Shown here: positions 50,125 to 62,175 of the stretch, piece by piece
Layout of the letters: the number at the start of each line of letters is the position of its first letter
Position numbering within the stretch: the stretch's first letter is position 1
Assembly: GCF_907165205.1 (NCBI RefSeq)
Contig: NC_058196.1
Coordinates: 27,446,501-27,510,500, forward strand
DNA: 64,000 nucleotides
Origin: Coccinella septempunctata
Lineage: Eukaryota > Arthropoda > Insecta > Coleoptera > Coccinellidae
Direction: 5' to 3'
Notes under the pieces: model-generated
The model's database searches: none
The model's input: only the letters and a program-made list of their open reading frames with translations
Told to the model about the DNA's origin: nothing
Program-made: the position numbers and the translations under genes

Positions 50125-50197
50125 GCCCCAGTGGCCTAATGGATAAGGCATCGGCCTCCTAAGCCGGGGATTGTGGGTTCGAGTCCCATCTGGGGTA
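50125..50197 (+). tRNA. tRNA-Arg (anticodon CCU), copy 1
   Basis: A 73-nt cloverleaf folds without gaps: acceptor GCCCCAG/CTGGGGT (first pair G-U), D arm GCCT...AGGC with GG in the loop, anticodon stem TCGGC/GCCGG with loop CTCCTAA (anticodon CCT), five-base variable loop, T arm GTGGG-TTCGAGT-CCCAT, discriminator A. Internal A box and B box (GGTTCGAGTCC) are present; TTTTT at 50203-50207 is a Pol III terminator. No intron. Confidence 0.97.
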
Positions 50198-50675
50198 ATG
50201 ACTTTTTAGCACAATCGTATGGCAATTTTGGGCAATTGTATATCTAATACTAATAAAGATAGAAAAATTATACGAAATGAAGTTATACGAAGTGATGAAG
50301 GTACAGGTTCACCAAGTCCATAAAAGGCAGGGACAACACGTTTTCCAGATTCGAATACCTTTGCTCAACTTTTTTCTATTCTTGGAAACATAAATATCTC
50401 AGTTTTGATAAGGAGTATTCCCAAAAAGATCAAACTATTTATATCTATATACCAAAACGAAAGTAGGCACAACCAATTTTTGCTTAGAGCAATACTTTGA
50501 GCAGATCTCACCTGAGTATATAATTCAATATTTAAATGATAATTAATATTTACAAAAACATATCGAATCAAGTTGATCTATCTGTGTAAATAATCCAAAT
50601 ACATATTAGGATTTGATATTTGGGCCCGGTTTCAGGTGGCCCGGTACAGACAACCAACCTCAATTTAAGTCACAG
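50198..50675. other. Spacer between the two tRNA genes
   Basis: AT-rich, single copy; the flanks of the two tRNA genes do not match, so the gene pair is not a simple recent tandem duplication of a larger unit. Confidence 0.5.
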
Positions 50676-50748
50676 GCCCCAGTGGCCTAATGGATAAGGC
50701 ATCGGCCTCCTAAGCCGGGGATTGTGGGTTCGAGTCCCATCTGGGGTA
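50676..50748 (+). tRNA. tRNA-Arg (anticodon CCU), copy 2
   Basis: Identical over all 73 nt to the copy 551 bp upstream, same strand, with the same cloverleaf. TTTT at 50755-50758 serves as terminator. Confidence 0.97.
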
Positions 50749-50949
50749 CAAAACTTTTATTGAACCAATTTATTCTCACGTTGACTTGGGGAACGATAAA
50801 AACTTTTTTCTCGATAAAGTTAGATTAGATTCTTGACATAAGGAATCGATTATAACGCACGTGGTTTATGTTGAATACCACAGGTGACCTACTTCCACGG
50901 GCAAAAGCCCCCCATACCAGAAACCTAGAGTATGGTGAACATGCCTTTT

Positions 50950-51370
50950 ATTTTATTTTGAAGCTAATGATTCAAGAATAACGGTAAAAGTATAATCTGG
51001 CAGTTTCAGCAAGCCGAAACAATAAAAATTGGCCATAAAGGTGACAAAAATCAGTTTTTCCGAATTAACTCCTCTCCTGGGCTTCAAATTGTTTTCGCAT
51101 TTATCATAAAAGTTGTAGAGCATAACATTTTCTACAAATTTTGTCCGAAGCAATTTTTTCTACGTTTGAACGTTTTTGAGATATATGGCGATTAATTAGA
51201 CTGGTTTTCTACATTGATCTTGGCCATTTGCATGTGTGGCTAAGCTCCTCGCCCTTATCGCCCTCTAACTCGAAAACGGTTAAGAGTATGTAAAATTGCT
51301 TCAGACAAAAGTTGTATAGAATTTTATTATCTACAACTTTCATAATGAATACAGAAACGATTAGAGGAAC
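50950..51370. repeat. Degenerate inverted-repeat element
   Basis: Around 51105-51170 the phrases AAAAGTTGTAGAGCATAA, TTTGTCCGAAGCAATTTT and GAACGTTTTTGAG have inverted counterparts at about 51275-51350 (CGAAAACGG, AAATTGCTTCAGACAAAA, TACAACTTT). The arms are diverged and limits are uncertain. Confidence 0.55.
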
Positions 51371-51399
51371 AGGAAGGGAGATATTTACAAGAAATGCCT

Positions 51400-51800
51400 T
51401 GTTATCATCTTCAAACTGTCAGATCGAGAAAACCCCCCTGATCAGTATCAGATTAATGGGTCGACACATCTGCAACACCCAGGTTAACCATCTACATGAA
51501 AATATGATACGCTCGAGTATGTACAAGTAACGATTTTTTTGCATTTTCAAAGGACCGCTGTGAGCTTGTGTCACGTCTGATTTGTCAGTCTCTTGAAAAG
51601 AATCTTTCTTTGGGTCCAATCAACATATACTCTAAAAATCTGACAAGGTCGAATTTTTTCTACCATTTTCAACTCTTCCGTACGGCCAGCCCCACCACGC
51701 AAACTGTCAGATTAACAGAGACAGGTATGGCATATACAGTATCTTAATCTGACACGCTCGAGTATGTACAGCTGACGATTTTTTTTTTACATCTTTGAGA
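51400..51800 (+). repeat. Two diverged direct copies with a shared CTCGAGTATGTACA phrase
   Basis: AAACTGTCAGAT starts near 51414 and 51704. Each copy continues to ACGCTCGAGTATGTACA then ACGATTTTTTT (about 51510 and 51756). The second copy is shorter. Their nature is unknown. Confidence 0.55.
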
Positions 51801-51989
51801 ACCTGCAGACTCTTTCTCCATCGCTGAAAGTGCATACATCATAGAACCTTTTTTTCTTTCTACCATATTATCTTCAAAATCCACTAGGTCTCCACGGCGC
51901 TAGTCAAGGAACGAACCGAAAAATCATGTCCCCATAAAGCGAAAGGAAAAAATACATACATATGTATATAAAAATCGATCATATATACA

Positions 51990-52423
51990 TATATACACAG
52001 ATCCACTCACGATCCCCGTCCCTCCCCGATATACACGGTAGACGGCCGAATTGGCGTGCTTCGCATTTTTCAGCGCCGATTCATTTGCATGAATCGGCCT
52101 CAGGAACGTCGGCCCCGTCTCGAATAAGCTGGTTTACCGGAATTTCGTAGTCGTCTCGGCACGGCCATTACTTGTTATCAGCATAATTCGGCAGATAGCG
52201 GGACAGGGGAGCCCCGTCCGTAACGAAGTCGTCGTTAGACTTTGTGGAAGGTAATTGGACCACCTACGAACAACTCATGAAGTATCCCTCTCCAGGGAAT
52301 TGCCGGTCTCGCTGCTGTTCAGGTACTGGATATGTAAAGGGGCTTCTCACACTTCTCACAGCATCCTGAACTTGGATAAATTCCGCGCAAGAAATCAATT
52401 CGAATTCATAATGAATTTTGAAG
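51990..52423. other. GC-richer single-copy block, candidate regulatory
   Basis: Contains GATTCATTTGCATGAATCGG near 52077, an octamer-like palindrome (ATTTGCAT). No coding evidence. Ends where family B begins. Confidence 0.3.
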
Positions 52424-52425
52424 TA

Positions 52426-53315
52426 TGTAGGGGAGACTAGGGAGCATTGATACATGGGGAGGCTTGATACAGGCTTATATCCGCGATCTGTAGCCGTTTT
52501 CAAAAGTATTATACTAGTAACACTATTCTTTGGCAGAGGGCATTGCGTGACGTTAATATGTAAGGCTAACAGTAGTTTGTTTGTGAAATATTCAACGAAG
52601 AGTGTTTCGAGGTGAGAAATTGTAAGTTTTTAGTCAAGTTACCTAAGGGTTTTATGATCATGCATTAATTCTTCGGCATAAACAAACATTTCACTGAGAA
52701 ATAGGCATAAAACTACTCAATTTACAGTTTTATTCGCTTTTCAAAATATATGGGTATAAGATGAAAACATAAATCACTTTAAAAATTGCTTTCAGGGAGG
52801 TTTGAGACATTTGTCGTGGGGAGGCCTGATACATGTATAATCTTCAAAAAATATTCCGTAGCTAGTTGGATAGGCCTACATGAAGGCGTCTTCACCATCC
52901 AACATATCAAAGGGATTTTTAAAAACCGTACAATCCCCATATATTTAACGAAGCCGACTTTTCTTGTGTGGAAGTGACTAACTGACAATTTCCTGATTTT
53001 TCTACACCTATAGGACCAAAGCAAGCCAGTATCATTGCTGACCTACCTACTGAGCTGAATAATCCTCTCGATTACTCTCCCAGTACATCGTATCAATCCT
53101 CCCATATGTGGGGAGGCTTGAGACAGTTTGCATGTTTTTGTGTTCAACGTTCTGTACAGAATAAGATGTTTATGTTTTGCGACTTCTATATTTATCTTGT
53201 TGAACGATTAATTGAAGAATTATACAATATAAGAAAAGTCCTGCTTCTTCATATAATTCAGTTTCCAGAATAAAAATTCCAAAAAACGTATCAACCCTCC
53301 CTAGTCTCCCCTACA
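52426..53315. mobile_element. Family B DNA element, 890 bp
   Basis: Both ends carry TGTAGGGGAGACTAGGGAG then TTGATAC in inverted orientation (two mismatches in about 27 bp), flanked by TA. The GGGGAGGCTTGATACA-like phrase recurs inside near 52456, 52795, 52816 and 53110 on plus and near 53090 on minus. No transposase frame. The terminus is related to that of family C. Confidence 0.85.
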
Positions 53316-53507
53316 TACTTTCAATGTTTAAGTTTCCTTTAGTTTTATTTTCTAAAGTACCGAAGGAAGCTGCAAAAATGACACCAAACTCCATTATGAA
53401 ACTGTTGTCATAAAGGAAAGTGACGGAAGTTTTGAAATTAAAGGGACCCTGAATATCGAATCGGTTGGAATTCTACTCTTGCTATCACTATTTGAAAGCA
53501 ATATATT

Positions 53508-54373
53508 GGTTGAGACTTGCTAAGGTAGGAGACTTGAACCACCTCAAATATTTCAATTCAAATTTCGCGATACCGGTATCGTTAATAGCTTGCGATATAC
53601 TCGTAACAAGGCACAACTGGTGGCGGCTCCATTTTGGCCGTCATCATAACAGTTCGGGAGTGAGAGGGTTGAACGTGATTTTGTAGTTAGGAAGAAAAAA
53701 ATTTAACAATTTTTGTTTGTTACACTGTCTGAAAAGTTTGATAGATGCCAGGTGTTATTTAGTTTCATTGATTTTATCGATTAATATTGTATTACAAACG
53801 ATGAGCCTTTTTAATAATAGTTGTGAAAGTTTCAAGGAAATATCTGTTGAATAGACTAAAAGCGAGTGCCGGAGACATAATCAGTGGTCCAAATTTCCAG
53901 CACTGAGCTCAGATAATAGTTTGCTCCAAAAAAAGAAAATTGAATACTACAAATAAATATAAAAAAATAAACAAACGTTCAAAAAAGTGAAAACCACTGG
54001 GAAATAAGTGAGAGTGACACTGAAATAGAAAATATGTATTTCATACGCTGTTACATCTGATGATGAAAACCTTGACATAGACAATCGTTGGTCATTGGAA
54101 ATTTTTTTCTTTCAATATTTTTCCTGATAAACAAACTTGGTCAAGTTTCTCTCGCCCCCTGTTCAACTCTCCCATGGGTTAGGGAGACATGAGCCACTTT
54201 TCGGTTCCTAAAAAATGAATTGGTGTACTCAAAATGTCATCTCACCCTGACTCTACTATTATCTATCGTTGCCTATTTGGGCATGATATCTTCACGCAAA
54301 AAAAAAGAGTTGCTACCATTTACAGCTACACCTTAAGTGAAAAAGGGTTCAACTCCCCTGGACTCCCCATACA
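53508..54373 (-). mobile_element. Family C DNA element, copy C2
   Basis: Reverse complement of C1: matches include GGTGGCGGCTCCATTTTGGC (about 53620), GAACGTGATTTTGTAG and the right terminus ACTCCCCTGGACTCCCCATA. The left terminal repeat is decayed. Only ~190 bp from family B. Confidence 0.85.
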
Positions 54374-54482
54374 ATACAGGGTGTTTTTAAAGGTGAGATA
54401 CAACCCCTAGAATTTCGTTTCAAGTACGAGACTGTGGAAGGTGACTCTGGCATCGGAAGAACGAAACAAAACATAAACATCA
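54374..54482 (+). repeat. Family D MITE fragment (D3)
   Basis: ATACAGGGTGTTTTTAAAGG, then TTTCAAGTACGAGACTGTGG and GGTGACTCTGGCATCGGAAG match the first ~130 bp of D1; the rest is missing. Begins immediately after C2. Confidence 0.8.
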
Positions 54483-55170
54483 ACTTCTGGGGTCCTAAAA
54501 TGCACCCCACTGGCTCTAGAGCCTCTTCAACAAGAACTCCGAAATCCAGTTTTGCGATAGCTTTGTCGAAATTTGGCAGATAAGAAATGAATTTTAGTAC
54601 CTGGCAGTTTTTGGATTAACTGAGTCGTCTGGTGACAAAAAACTGACTGATTCTCATCGATAGGTACTTTTTTCTTCAAGAATGTTTGACTGGTCCATTA
54701 CTTCGATTGAATCAATCAGTGTATTCCAACTTGTATGAGATACACCTTGTAGATAGATTCACCTTTACTGCCGATCCACACAAAAAAAAAACAAATAAAA
54801 TCATAAATACTGAAACCAAAAACAGCTCTATGTTTGCCTAACCTAACCTTACCTAACTTCTGTCAAAACTGACGTTAACCTCTAAACCACAATCTGACGT
54901 TTACAGTAGTCGATTGTCAAAACCCTGTCATTTATTCTGATCATCGATGACTGTCAGAAATAAATTTAGAGAAATGTCAATAGTCTATCTCTTTCTCAAG
55001 GCATTTTTCAGTATTTATGTCGTCGTTATTAGTGTCCTTTGGGCAAAATTCGTTGTTCCACATAGGCGGTCCACGAAGTTACTATAGTAAATTAAGTATG
55101 TATTGTGCATCCTGTTCTTTTTTTACTTCATTTAAGTTACAGATTTTGGTCTGTATTTAATTGAAAATAT
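54483..55170. other. Spacer, nothing recognised
   Basis: AT-rich; a short CCTAACCTAACCTTACCTAA run near 54837-54856 is the only low-complexity feature. Confidence 0.35.
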
Positions 55171-55750
55171 TGTGCTCTTAAGCTTCAGCTCCTCACCAAC
55201 CTCTTCTGAAAAGTGTTGTTACCCAGAAAATCCACCACAACCCTCTGAATTATACATTTTCCAATTTCCGAGGAAATGCGGTATAATCTCATCCACACTT
55301 CTTTGCACCCGCGTAAAATATAACCGACATTTTAACCTTTCTTCGCCAATATGTCGCAGAACCGCCATGGCGACCTCTTCGGGGGCTTCTTGGTCACGAA
55401 TGCAATTTGACCGGATGTGTATCGGAGAATTTCTATGTCCTCGGAATATTGTACGTGATGGGATTCAGGGGATTCCTCGGGGGTTTTATTAAGCGACGAG
55501 ATAAACCGGAACGGAAGGGTATACCGTATACCGGATTCGGACGTCGACGGTGGTAGCATGTGCATAACGCCGTCTCTCCTTATACCTAGGGACGCCCAAC
55601 CGGCATCGAATTCATATTATTTCATTGTGGGGCATATGGCGGAATCTTGATCGTTTCGGGGATTATAGTCCGGGATGGACGAATCCGGAGGAATACAAAT
55701 GAAGATGGGGCTTAAGCGAAAATTGTGAAAGGTTGGTGATGGCTTGGCAT
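55170..55750. other. GC-richer single-copy block, candidate regulatory
   Basis: CpG-containing, with GGTATACCGTATACCGG near 55519 (a compact palindromic phrase). The overlapping frames have no recognised domain. Confidence 0.3.
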
Positions 55751-55859
55751 GGTATATTTTCCCTATAGCTTATCACAAAAACTATTTACTCTGAATGTTG
55801 TTCATTTTATTGAAACAACAAAACATATTTGTTGCTCGAAGAGCAGAAAGTTGTCTTTA

Positions 55860-56460
55860 CCGTGGCTGAGGAAGCTGGAGATTGTCTTGGCTGACGCTGA
55901 TTCCTTCTCGGTTCAGATAACTTGAGATTCTTTCGCTGGCGCTCATTACTTCTTGGTTTAGGATGTTGTGGAAGGTGCTGGAGGTTTTTGTTTGGCTCAG
56001 GAAGCTGAAGATTGTTACTGACTTCTTCTTGGCTTAGAAGAAGAAGTTTTTCCTAGTATAGTCTAGTGAAGCTGGATATGTCCTTCGATGGAGCTGGACG
56101 CTGGAGATTCTCTTTGCTGGCCCTAAAGTTTCTTGTTGTCTTAGGAAGTTCGACGTTAGATATAGATATAGATTCGTGATGTTCCTTAGGCTGCTCTATT
56201 TTGGCACTGGCAGTTTACTTTATCGGCTCTGGAATGTCTGATAGAGACGAGAGTTGTAAATCCTCTAACTCGATCTTGCTGAAAGGACCAGTTGTTACTC
56301 ATTTAATTGAAACAGCGTAGAGACGTGTAGAGTTTCTGAACTGAACTACTATAGACTCAGCTGTATCAGGAGGTCATCTTCGATGGAACGGCCTTCTTCT
56401 TGGCTCAGGATGCTGGAGATTATCTTCATGGACTCATAACTGAGGCTCGTACATACACAG
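55860..56460 (-). repeat. Decayed ~45-bp tandem repeat with coding-like character
   Basis: On the plus strand GGCTGAGGAAGCTGGAGATT-like units repeat about every 40-50 bp (near 55863, 55908, 55954, 55994, 56092, 56395). Read on minus, part of it (about 55855-56040) is one open frame with motifs NLQLPEP, NLKLSEP and KNLQHLPQH. No start codon or family recognised; it may be a relic of a repeat-containing protein gene or just a minisatellite. Confidence 0.5.
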
Positions 56461-57690
56461 TGTCCGAATTCATTATCGAAGTGCATCAATAACTGTTTGA
56501 CATCCTTTCTGACACTTTATCCACAAAGTTATGGCAAAAAATGTCCTAGTAGTTGAAGCGTTTCCGGCTTTAGAAGAGGTGATCTTGGAGGTTATCCTAG
56601 TTGGTTTTCCTTAGTAAAATAATCTCCTAGTGGGACCTGTGTGGCTGTGCATTATCATAGAGAAAAACTCATACTTATGTCTGAGACTGAGAGTTTAAGA
56701 TTCTGGGGAGTATCCAATGATAAATCAGGTCTGCCACAGGAACAAACTCTACCCCAAACCATTATTGTCAATTGTGCCTTCACGAAAAACATGAACTTCT
56801 TCAAGACAATGGCGGTTACTTCGTATGGGTGGATGTGTCCATTTAGAAACCGTCAGTTAATAGTACGTATGGTCATTTGGCCAGTGTATCAGCTTCGTTG
56901 CACACTCTAATCCTCGACGCTTGTGTTCGTAAGTAAGTGGAAGTCTTCTTCAAGTGTCGATGTTAGAGTGACTTCACATGGACGTCTTCTGACTGAGCTT
57001 CGGTGAATTGAAGAATCTGTGAGGTATTTCGAAGACGTTTAAGTCTTTTCACCCAAAGAGTCAGTCTTTTACTGGCGTTGTAGACTTGGTCTTTGACGAA
57101 CAGTTTCAGTGGCCAAATACCGTGAGACTGAGTGTGATAAGTGCTAATTCGATGCTGCATAAATCCACACTTAGCCACTTGCACTTATGTCTCACCAGTC
57201 TAAAGTATTCCAAAGGCTCTGTCGGCATTGATACAGGATAGAAATTATTTTGGCACAATGAAAATTTGATTTTCAATGGCGTAGAACCATTTGACAGTGT
57301 TCAAAACCAAATGCAAACCTAGGAGAAAGTCATTAATATATGAATTTTTGCACACATCGAGAAAAAAAGATCAAAAATCGATGAACTGCATCTTAGAACA
57401 ACTTTAATATCTTTGATCTGATCAATCATTTCCTTGTAAAGACCCATTGTAATTGATTTTTACAGAAAAATAGGAAAGTGTGCTGTACAAACACTACATC
57501 CTACACATACTTGATGCCAACGTTTCGTAGATATATTTCCACTTTTTCAGGGCAAGGAACATAAGTTCAACCTTGCCCTTGTATCTAATCTAATCTAAAA
57601 TCAGGTGGTAGTGAATTTCCAGGGTAATAGGGGACTGTTCCTAGGCAATGAAAATTGCATAGAAATTTTGGTGATCTCTTGAGTCATATT
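56460..57690. other. Spacer, nothing recognised
   Basis: Chance open frames only. Confidence 0.35.
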
Positions 57691-58260
57691 TCAGTACAAA
57701 ATCACCTATAATGAGGTCGAACACGAGGTTGAAAATTTGTTCTAGTAAATCTTTGTACAGCCAATCTCGAGTCCTCAGAAAAACAAGGTTACACCACGCT
57801 TTACAGCTCGAAAAAAAAAATTTCCACCAGAATGAAACTCCTTCTTTCGATCACCGTCCCCATACGGATTTTTCTTCACACGTGAGCGAGAAAAGCTCTC
57901 CTAATCCGAATCGGCAGAATCAATAATCCTAATCCCGATTGAATACTTCCAGGGAGAAGGGAGTTGCGATCCGAGAGCTCGCTCACCGTCTGCTCCATCG
58001 ACCAAACGGACGAAACAAGAAGAAAAAGCTCAGGATCCCGAACGGCCATTTTCTCATTCCGGCAAAGAGTGTGAAAACGTGCGCGAGATAAAAGATTGGT
58101 TTGGGATTAAACAACCTGTCCCAGCGGGTCCACACTCGAGACGGTCGAGGCCTTAGTGCTCCCTGGGCGTCTATAAAGAAACCAGGTCTCATTGAAACAA
58201 AATTCGAATATTCATTCTTCGGGATAATTCAATTTTTTCCTGTTTCCGCCCACATATGGG
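57690..58260. other. GC-richer single-copy block, candidate regulatory
   Basis: Single copy, CpG-containing. No coding family recognised. TTGGTTTGGGATTAAAC near 58095 contains a GGATTA homeodomain-type site. Confidence 0.3.
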
Positions 58261-59050
58261 GGAAAAACTAAGGTCTGCGTATATTATCACCAAATATTAT
58301 CACATCTGAAGCCTACATGTTCTTTTGGCATCAATCCAGAAGCGAGTTTTCAATTTTAACAGTACCTAAATTAACGAGAAAATGAGAATGAATAATTTTG
58401 GTCTGAAATAGTCGGAACGGCCATCCCTGACGAGCCGGCACTGGTGCTGACTTCCGAATTTCACGTGTAACCGGAAGTTGTAAGAGACAAGTGACTGCAT
58501 CAAAGCGCCTTTCGAAAAAAATAGAAATTGTATAAGAAGTTGCCTTGTAATATATGCCCGACGATGATACTTATCGTAAATCATGGTGACATTATGTCCG
58601 GCTATTTTGAATGTGCGCTGTAGAAGATGTATAAAACAAGAAATGTTTCCCGAGGACCGTTTGTCGCACTCTTCGATTACCGTGATTGTAGCATGCTTAA
58701 TCATATGGTTAATGTAAAGAATTGAGGCTGAAACTTACTCAGGAAACTTCTGAAAGTCTAACGACCACTGTGATTTCAAAGCATTTAATCCTCATTAGGA
58801 TTTATTTGGGTAATGTAGACCGTTCGTTCATACCATGATCTTATTTATACTAAGTGACGAAAAATAGAATTCTTGGTGTTAATGGATTAATTACCACAAT
58901 TTTTTTGTTTGTATGACTTGAGGTTAGGTTAAAGTGGTCTTGGGAAAAAATGATGTATTTTTTATGAAATATCTCTGAAACGTCACATTTTGAAATAACC
59001 ATTTCAACCGTTTCCCAAAAAAAATTATTTGAAGCACTCACAAATGAAAA
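58260..59050. other. Spacer, nothing recognised
   Basis: A 112-codon minus frame (58366-58704) has no recognised family. No repeats found. Confidence 0.3.
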
Positions 59051-59059
59051 ATAAAAATG

Positions 59060-59395
59060 GGTATTTAAAGTTTAAAGCGTTTTGTGAGAATTGCGTAAGC
59101 TGGCAACATCGACCGAAATATGCCTTGATAATAAAGGACAACAAATGCATTATCTTGATGAGATAGACAAAGATGGCTGTCCATGAAGTCTGCGACGAAC
59201 GAGGAAGGTCGTAAAATTTTATGGGATTTTTATGACCGGTTGCAGTTGAAGCTCGCCAGTAAGTACGCGCCTGTAGATCAAAAGCTGTTATTTTATAAAC
59301 AAGCTGATCGGACATTGTTCTTTTCATGGTCTTGTAGACGCTGTTGCCAAATCGTAAACTCCGCACAAAGCGATTTAAATTTTGAAACCCCCTAT
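59060..59395. repeat. Degenerate inverted-repeat MITE
   Basis: The left end GTATTTAAAGTTTAAAGCG-TTTGTG...GCTGGCAAC is mirrored on the right by GTTGCCAAATCG...CACAAAGCGATTTAAATTTT. Arms are roughly 50 bp and diverged. The opposing frames at 59025-59456 are palindrome effects. Confidence 0.6.
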
Positions 59396-59749
59396 TTGAA
59401 GGATGATTTTGAATAGTTTCCGCGGTGAATTTGAAAAAATCATGAATGAAACTCATAATTATTCAGTTTAAACTTCAATATGCAGTGATAACCCAAATTG
59501 TGGTGAATTCCCCATTGAGAGATAGCGAGCACGTGTTTGCCATCTGCCTATGCGATGTGTGATTGGTCTTAGTTCTTAGTAACTCTGCATAAACTCACCA
59601 TAAGTCCACTATTCGCCTGTAACAAACTCAAAAGCTGTTTTGTTCGTCTTGTATCATGATATGCTTCGAGTTATACTCCGGTGGATGAGAAAAATTATGT
59701 TCTTCCTGATAACGAATGAAGATTTTACAAAATGAACGCGAACACCGTC

Positions 59750-60330
59750 TCCCCCAAACTTTAATCTCCAAAGCAACAAAGAACGCTTATTTATGCACGA
59801 TACAAGAGGTAAACAACGAAACGGGCCTTATGGAAACAAGGGAACCATTCAACCGCCGGTAACTCCGGTAAGATCATCCCATAAAATCCGGAATATACGG
59901 GCCGGGGATGGAAGAAAAAAAATTCAACGGCGAGTCCCCAATAACTCGACGCCAAGAAACGCGAACGGCCTCCCATGTTTGTCGGCCTATTAAATTAAAA
60001 AACTAAATGGCTCTATTAAATTGCCTTCTTACATCTTGCACGTTAAGTCAGCGTTTGCGATTTCGAGTCCCCTCTTATCGGATGATGATAATAACATGCC
60101 AGTCGGACGGTACGCGAATGCCCATTTAATGCGGTTCTTCATTTTGTTTTAATATCTGATTATTATGATTTTATTAGCCTGCGTCCGTGGTCTGTCCATG
60201 GAGACGTCGCGATTTAGCGTGCGGCGATTATTATCATCCGGTATTGGCCGTTTTGTATGTTGGAGCTGTTAGATCGGACTGGACAACTTACGATCTGTCA
60301 GGAAGAATCGATAATGACTTTATGAATGTT
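59750..60330. other. GC-richer single-copy block, candidate regulatory
   Basis: Short CpG-rich patches with GTCGGCCTATTAAATTAAAA near 59980 and TATGATTTTATTAGCC near 60163. No coding domain. Confidence 0.3.
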
Positions 60331-60459
60331 CTGCGATGGTCGTTAATCTAGCGAATTCGCTATGCACGAGCTGAAAACGCTTAACTGGTATATTTGAAGC
60401 AATCAGATCGTTATTCGCAACATAAGAACCGACTTTTAGTGAATTTCGATATAATAGAG

Positions 60460-60662
60460 GTATATTTTTCGGGATTTTTCGAAGGTCAACTTTCGACATG
60501 CGTATATCTCTGATAGAAATCATCGTGGATCTGAATGTGATATATTTTCTTAAAGAGCAACTATTCTTGTAATAATCTTCGAAATTTCTTCGAGCTCGGT
60601 GTAACCGTTCAGTCTTGACAATTTCTTAACTGACCCCATCTCTTCGGGAAATTTCGACATGC
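60460..60662 (-). repeat. S2 repeat, one unit
   Basis: On minus: CCCGAAGAGATGGGGTCAGT, then AAGACTGAACGGTTACACCGAG, AAATTTCGAAG, and further on AAAGTTGACCTTCGAAAAAT. Same order as the 24.4 and 45.4 kb units. It ends ten bases before the mariner relic. Confidence 0.75.
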
Positions 60663-60672
60663 GTACGAAGAT

Positions 60673-61306
60673 GTATTGATATCTAGTTAGCCTAGACCAG
60701 TTCCAGTTCATGACATGATTTTATCAGACCCTCGAATTGGGCTAAAACGGATATCTAAAGCACTGAATATTTCATACTAACGCGTTCATCATATAGTTCA
60801 CGTCAATTTGGACATGAGAAAAATTGCTGCAAAATGGATTCCCAAATGTTTGAATGTTGACCAAAAGCGTGCGAGGGTAGAAGCATCGCGTTAGATCTGT
60901 GCTAGATTCGAAAGCGATGTAGACTTCTTAAACCGAATTGCTACTATGGATAAGACTTGGGTACATTTCTACGATCCAGAAACAAAGCAACAATCGATGG
61001 AATGGTGACACTCTGGTTCTCCAAGACCTAAGAAGTTTCGTGTCCAAAAATCTGCTGGAAAAGTTCTGGCTTCAGTTTTTTGGGATTGCTATTGGAATTG
61101 GGATTGAGTTTTTGGAATAAGGGTAGAACAATAACCTGAGATTACTATTCGTCATAACTGACCACTCTACGGGAAAAATTGAAGAGAAAAGACGCGTAAA
61201 GCTATCCAAAGATGTTTTGTTTTTGCAGGACAACTCTCCTGCACACAAATCTCATGTTGTCATGCAAAAAATTCGTGATTTAGGGTTTGAATTACTAGAA
61301 CACTGT
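60673..61306 (+). pseudogene. mariner transposase relic
   Basis: Same family as the 47.3-48.6 kb copy. The 5' end TGTATTGATATCTAGTTAGC is present, then an internal deletion of about 330-350 bp removes the N-terminal DNA-binding part; homology resumes at CATGATTTTATCAGACC. The protein trace runs through DKTWVHF, a WRH-like phrase, LQDNSPAH, and breaks off after LLEHC, so the third catalytic Asp is missing. Several stops and frameshifts. An open piece is at 60938-61120. Confidence 0.85.
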
Positions 61307-61309
61307 TAG

Positions 61310-62170
61310 TATATTTCTAGATCCTTTGATCCCAAAACATCAAGAAAAAATTTGCGGTAGATATACCTACTTCACAGTCCGCACTGGAATAAACAAAACG
61401 CAATAAATATAGTCCTTCCTAAATATCTCCGAAGAAGAAATTGAAGATTTCAAATTTTTTTTAATTAATATGGTATGAAAGATTAGTTTTTCTCTATATC
61501 ACGGAAAAAACAAAATTTTCTCGAAAAATAAATAAATTTTGTACCAAATCTACAACCCTAACTACTATCAATGTAGCCTGAGAAAAATTTTAATGAATTT
61601 TAATAGTAGATTACAGCAATTGGAAAAAAAGTTGGAGAATATTTGAAAAATCTTGAAGATCTAAAAACTAAACGAATAAAAAAATTTTATAACAATAATC
61701 AAGAATAAAAAATAAATTTCTAAAAAGAACACACATTTATACAAAAAAATGTATTTTTTCCCACTCTCAATGAAACTACATACCTGTTCTGTTCTTAATA
61801 TTGTAATAATCCATTGACAATCATCTCAGTCGCGTACATCTTGTAAAAAAAAAATCAAACAACCCGTCCGGACTGGAGGCAGGTCCGCTACCAACCTCCC
61901 ACCTCTAGCAATTCTAATTTTATTTTAATTCCGAAATTATACAAACGACCGCGCCACGGTTATGTATAAGCGCGAAATAACTTCAGTAGATAACAATTTT
62001 CCTTCGAAATATTTACATATTTAATCGCTCATGCAGTTCGCAGACAGTAAATAAGAACGAATTGTTATGGCCTCTGCCATTCCTGTCAAATGGGCAGTAA
62101 AAAGGGCAATATCAACTTAAATAAAATGCATTTTAATTGTGCTATAGTATATCCTTGTATTTCTTTGTAT
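61310..62170. other. Very AT-rich spacer
   Basis: No gene or repeat recognised. Confidence 0.4.
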
Positions 62171-62175
62171 AGTAT

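Noticed and set aside
59025..59456. 143-codon minus-strand frame
   Set aside because: It spans both arms of a degenerate inverted repeat and mirrors a plus-strand frame; no domain.
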